Shown here piece by piece: positions 6,518 through 6,887 of a stretch of DNA of 6,887 bases. This stretch comes from Planctomycetota bacterium (GTDB lineage: Bacteria > Planctomycetota > GCA-002687715 > DRQF01), in assembly GCA_015485455.1 (NCBI GenBank), contig WFTN01000269.1, forward strand, positions 1 to 6,887. Reading direction: 5' to 3'. The notes beneath the pieces are model-generated. The model saw only the letters and a program-made list of their open reading frames with translations, had not been told where the DNA came from and ran no database searches. Positions within the stretch are counted from its first letter, which is position 1. Every line of letters starts with the position of its first letter. Position numbers and translations under genes: made by a program.

Positions 6518-6635
6518 TCTCAGAGACTTGCTCACTTGCCATTGGCGGCATTCTCCGTCATGAACAGGGGAAGATCCCTGGAGGAGATGTGTTATTGTTC
6601 GATGGAACAAAGACGTCGTCCCAGGAGTTCTTGAC
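6364..6635. other. Intergenic region between the LysM operon and the divergent membrane-protein gene
   Basis: No convincing promoter pair was found. It holds two copies of an imperfect direct repeat (CATTGGC-CATTCTC at 6508-6521 and CATTGGCGGCATTCTC at 6540-6555), 32 bp apart, roughly three helical turns, and the possible small ORF described above. Confidence 0.4.
6623..6627 (+). promoter_or_regulatory. Ribosome binding site supporting the TTG start at 6636
   Basis: AGGAG with an eight-base spacer to TTG. It is the only well-placed site in this frame, which opens after a TGA at 6561. Confidence 0.5.
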
Positions 6636-6887
6636 TTGCCCAATTCGGATTCACTCTTATTGCTTGTTTGGTCTCAAGGGGTGTTTTGCCTATTCGGTGG
6701 GGCAGCGCTCTATTCTCTTTTTCGCCAAGGCCATCTGGCAGCGGCAGATGGACAGAATGCGGAACGCGACAATGGTTTTCGATTTTTAGCCCTTGGCGTT
6801 TGGGTTTGGGGGATCATGGCAGCTTTCATGGTGGCCCATGGCAATCCCATCGCGGAGCTGAGTTTGCGCCTTTTGTCCATCCTGAAC
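6636..6887 (+). CDS. N-terminal part of a membrane protein with TTG start, cut by window end
   Basis: An 84-codon open frame reaches the window end. It has no ATG or GTG before its first hydrophobic helix, but TTG 6636 has AGGAG eight bases upstream (6623-6627). The protein shows one membrane segment at about 6-29 (LLLLVWSQGVF, FGGAALYSLF), a hydrophilic loop (HLAAADGQNAERDNG, about 33-47) and a second segment at about 48-67 (FRFLALGVWVWGIMAAFMVA). LSLRLLSILN follows, possibly the start of a third helix. I do not recognise the family. Such an N-terminus would fit a multi-helix membrane sensor or transporter, but the informative part is outside the window. It is divergent from the LysM operon, with 272 bp between the two starts, so the regions upstream may be shared. 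Confidence 0.6.
   Translation, partial: MPNSDSLLLLVWSQGVFCLFGGAALYSLFRQGHLAAADGQNAERDNGFRFLALGVWVWGIMAAFMVAHGNPIAELSLRLLSILN

Noticed and set aside
6355..6789. Plus-strand frame of 144 codons near the right end
   Set aside because: The Arg/His-rich start runs antisense to the LysM upstream region, and the end overlaps the TTG-started frame, which has far better membrane-protein character and continues to the window end.

Overview
This 6.9 kb stretch comes from a bacterial chromosome of moderate GC content (roughly 50-55% by eye). Several features point to a diderm: an LPS-kinase-like protein and secreted or periplasmic proteins with Sec signals. The large secreted sugar-dehydrogenase-like protein has an appended Ig-like module and an anonymous beta-rich C-terminal domain, a style I associate with Planctomycetota. 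That placement is an inference from architecture only; nothing in the window fixes the phylum. There are no rRNA, tRNA, transposase, phage or CRISPR signals.

Layout. (1) 1-485, minus: the N-terminal part of a Kdo/WaaP/InaA-type lipopolysaccharide-kinase-like protein, cut by the window edge. (2) 702-1778, minus: an HtrA/DegS-like trypsin-fold protease with one PDZ domain and an intact His-Asp-Ser triad. A second possible start lies at 1889. (3) 1779-2227: a 449-bp gap between divergent genes holding a terminator-like hairpin of unclear purpose. (4) 2228-4195, plus: a secreted glucose/sorbosone-dehydrogenase-type beta-propeller with two C-terminal extra domains, followed by a very clear intrinsic terminator at 4221-4247. 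(5) 4285-6363, minus: three tightly overlapping genes converging on that terminator. In transcription order they are a LysM protein with a C-terminal membrane anchor, a polytopic membrane protein with histidines inside membrane segments, and a 105-residue membrane protein starting at GTG. (6) 6364-6635: an upstream region with a possible small acidic, His-rich ORF on the minus strand. (7) 6636-6887, plus: the start of a membrane protein that begins with TTG behind a good AGGAG site, cut by the window end.

How the genes may work together. The HtrA protease and LPS-kinase-like protein lie on the same strand, 216 bp apart, and both would act on envelope quality or envelope glycolipid; co-transcription is possible but not shown. 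The three-gene minus-strand set is linked by a 17-nt overlap and a 1-nt overlap, so translational coupling is likely. Its LysM anchor protein plus two integral membrane proteins suggests an envelope complex of unknown function, which is the most interesting undescribed unit here. The sugar-dehydrogenase gene looks like a stand-alone transcription unit.
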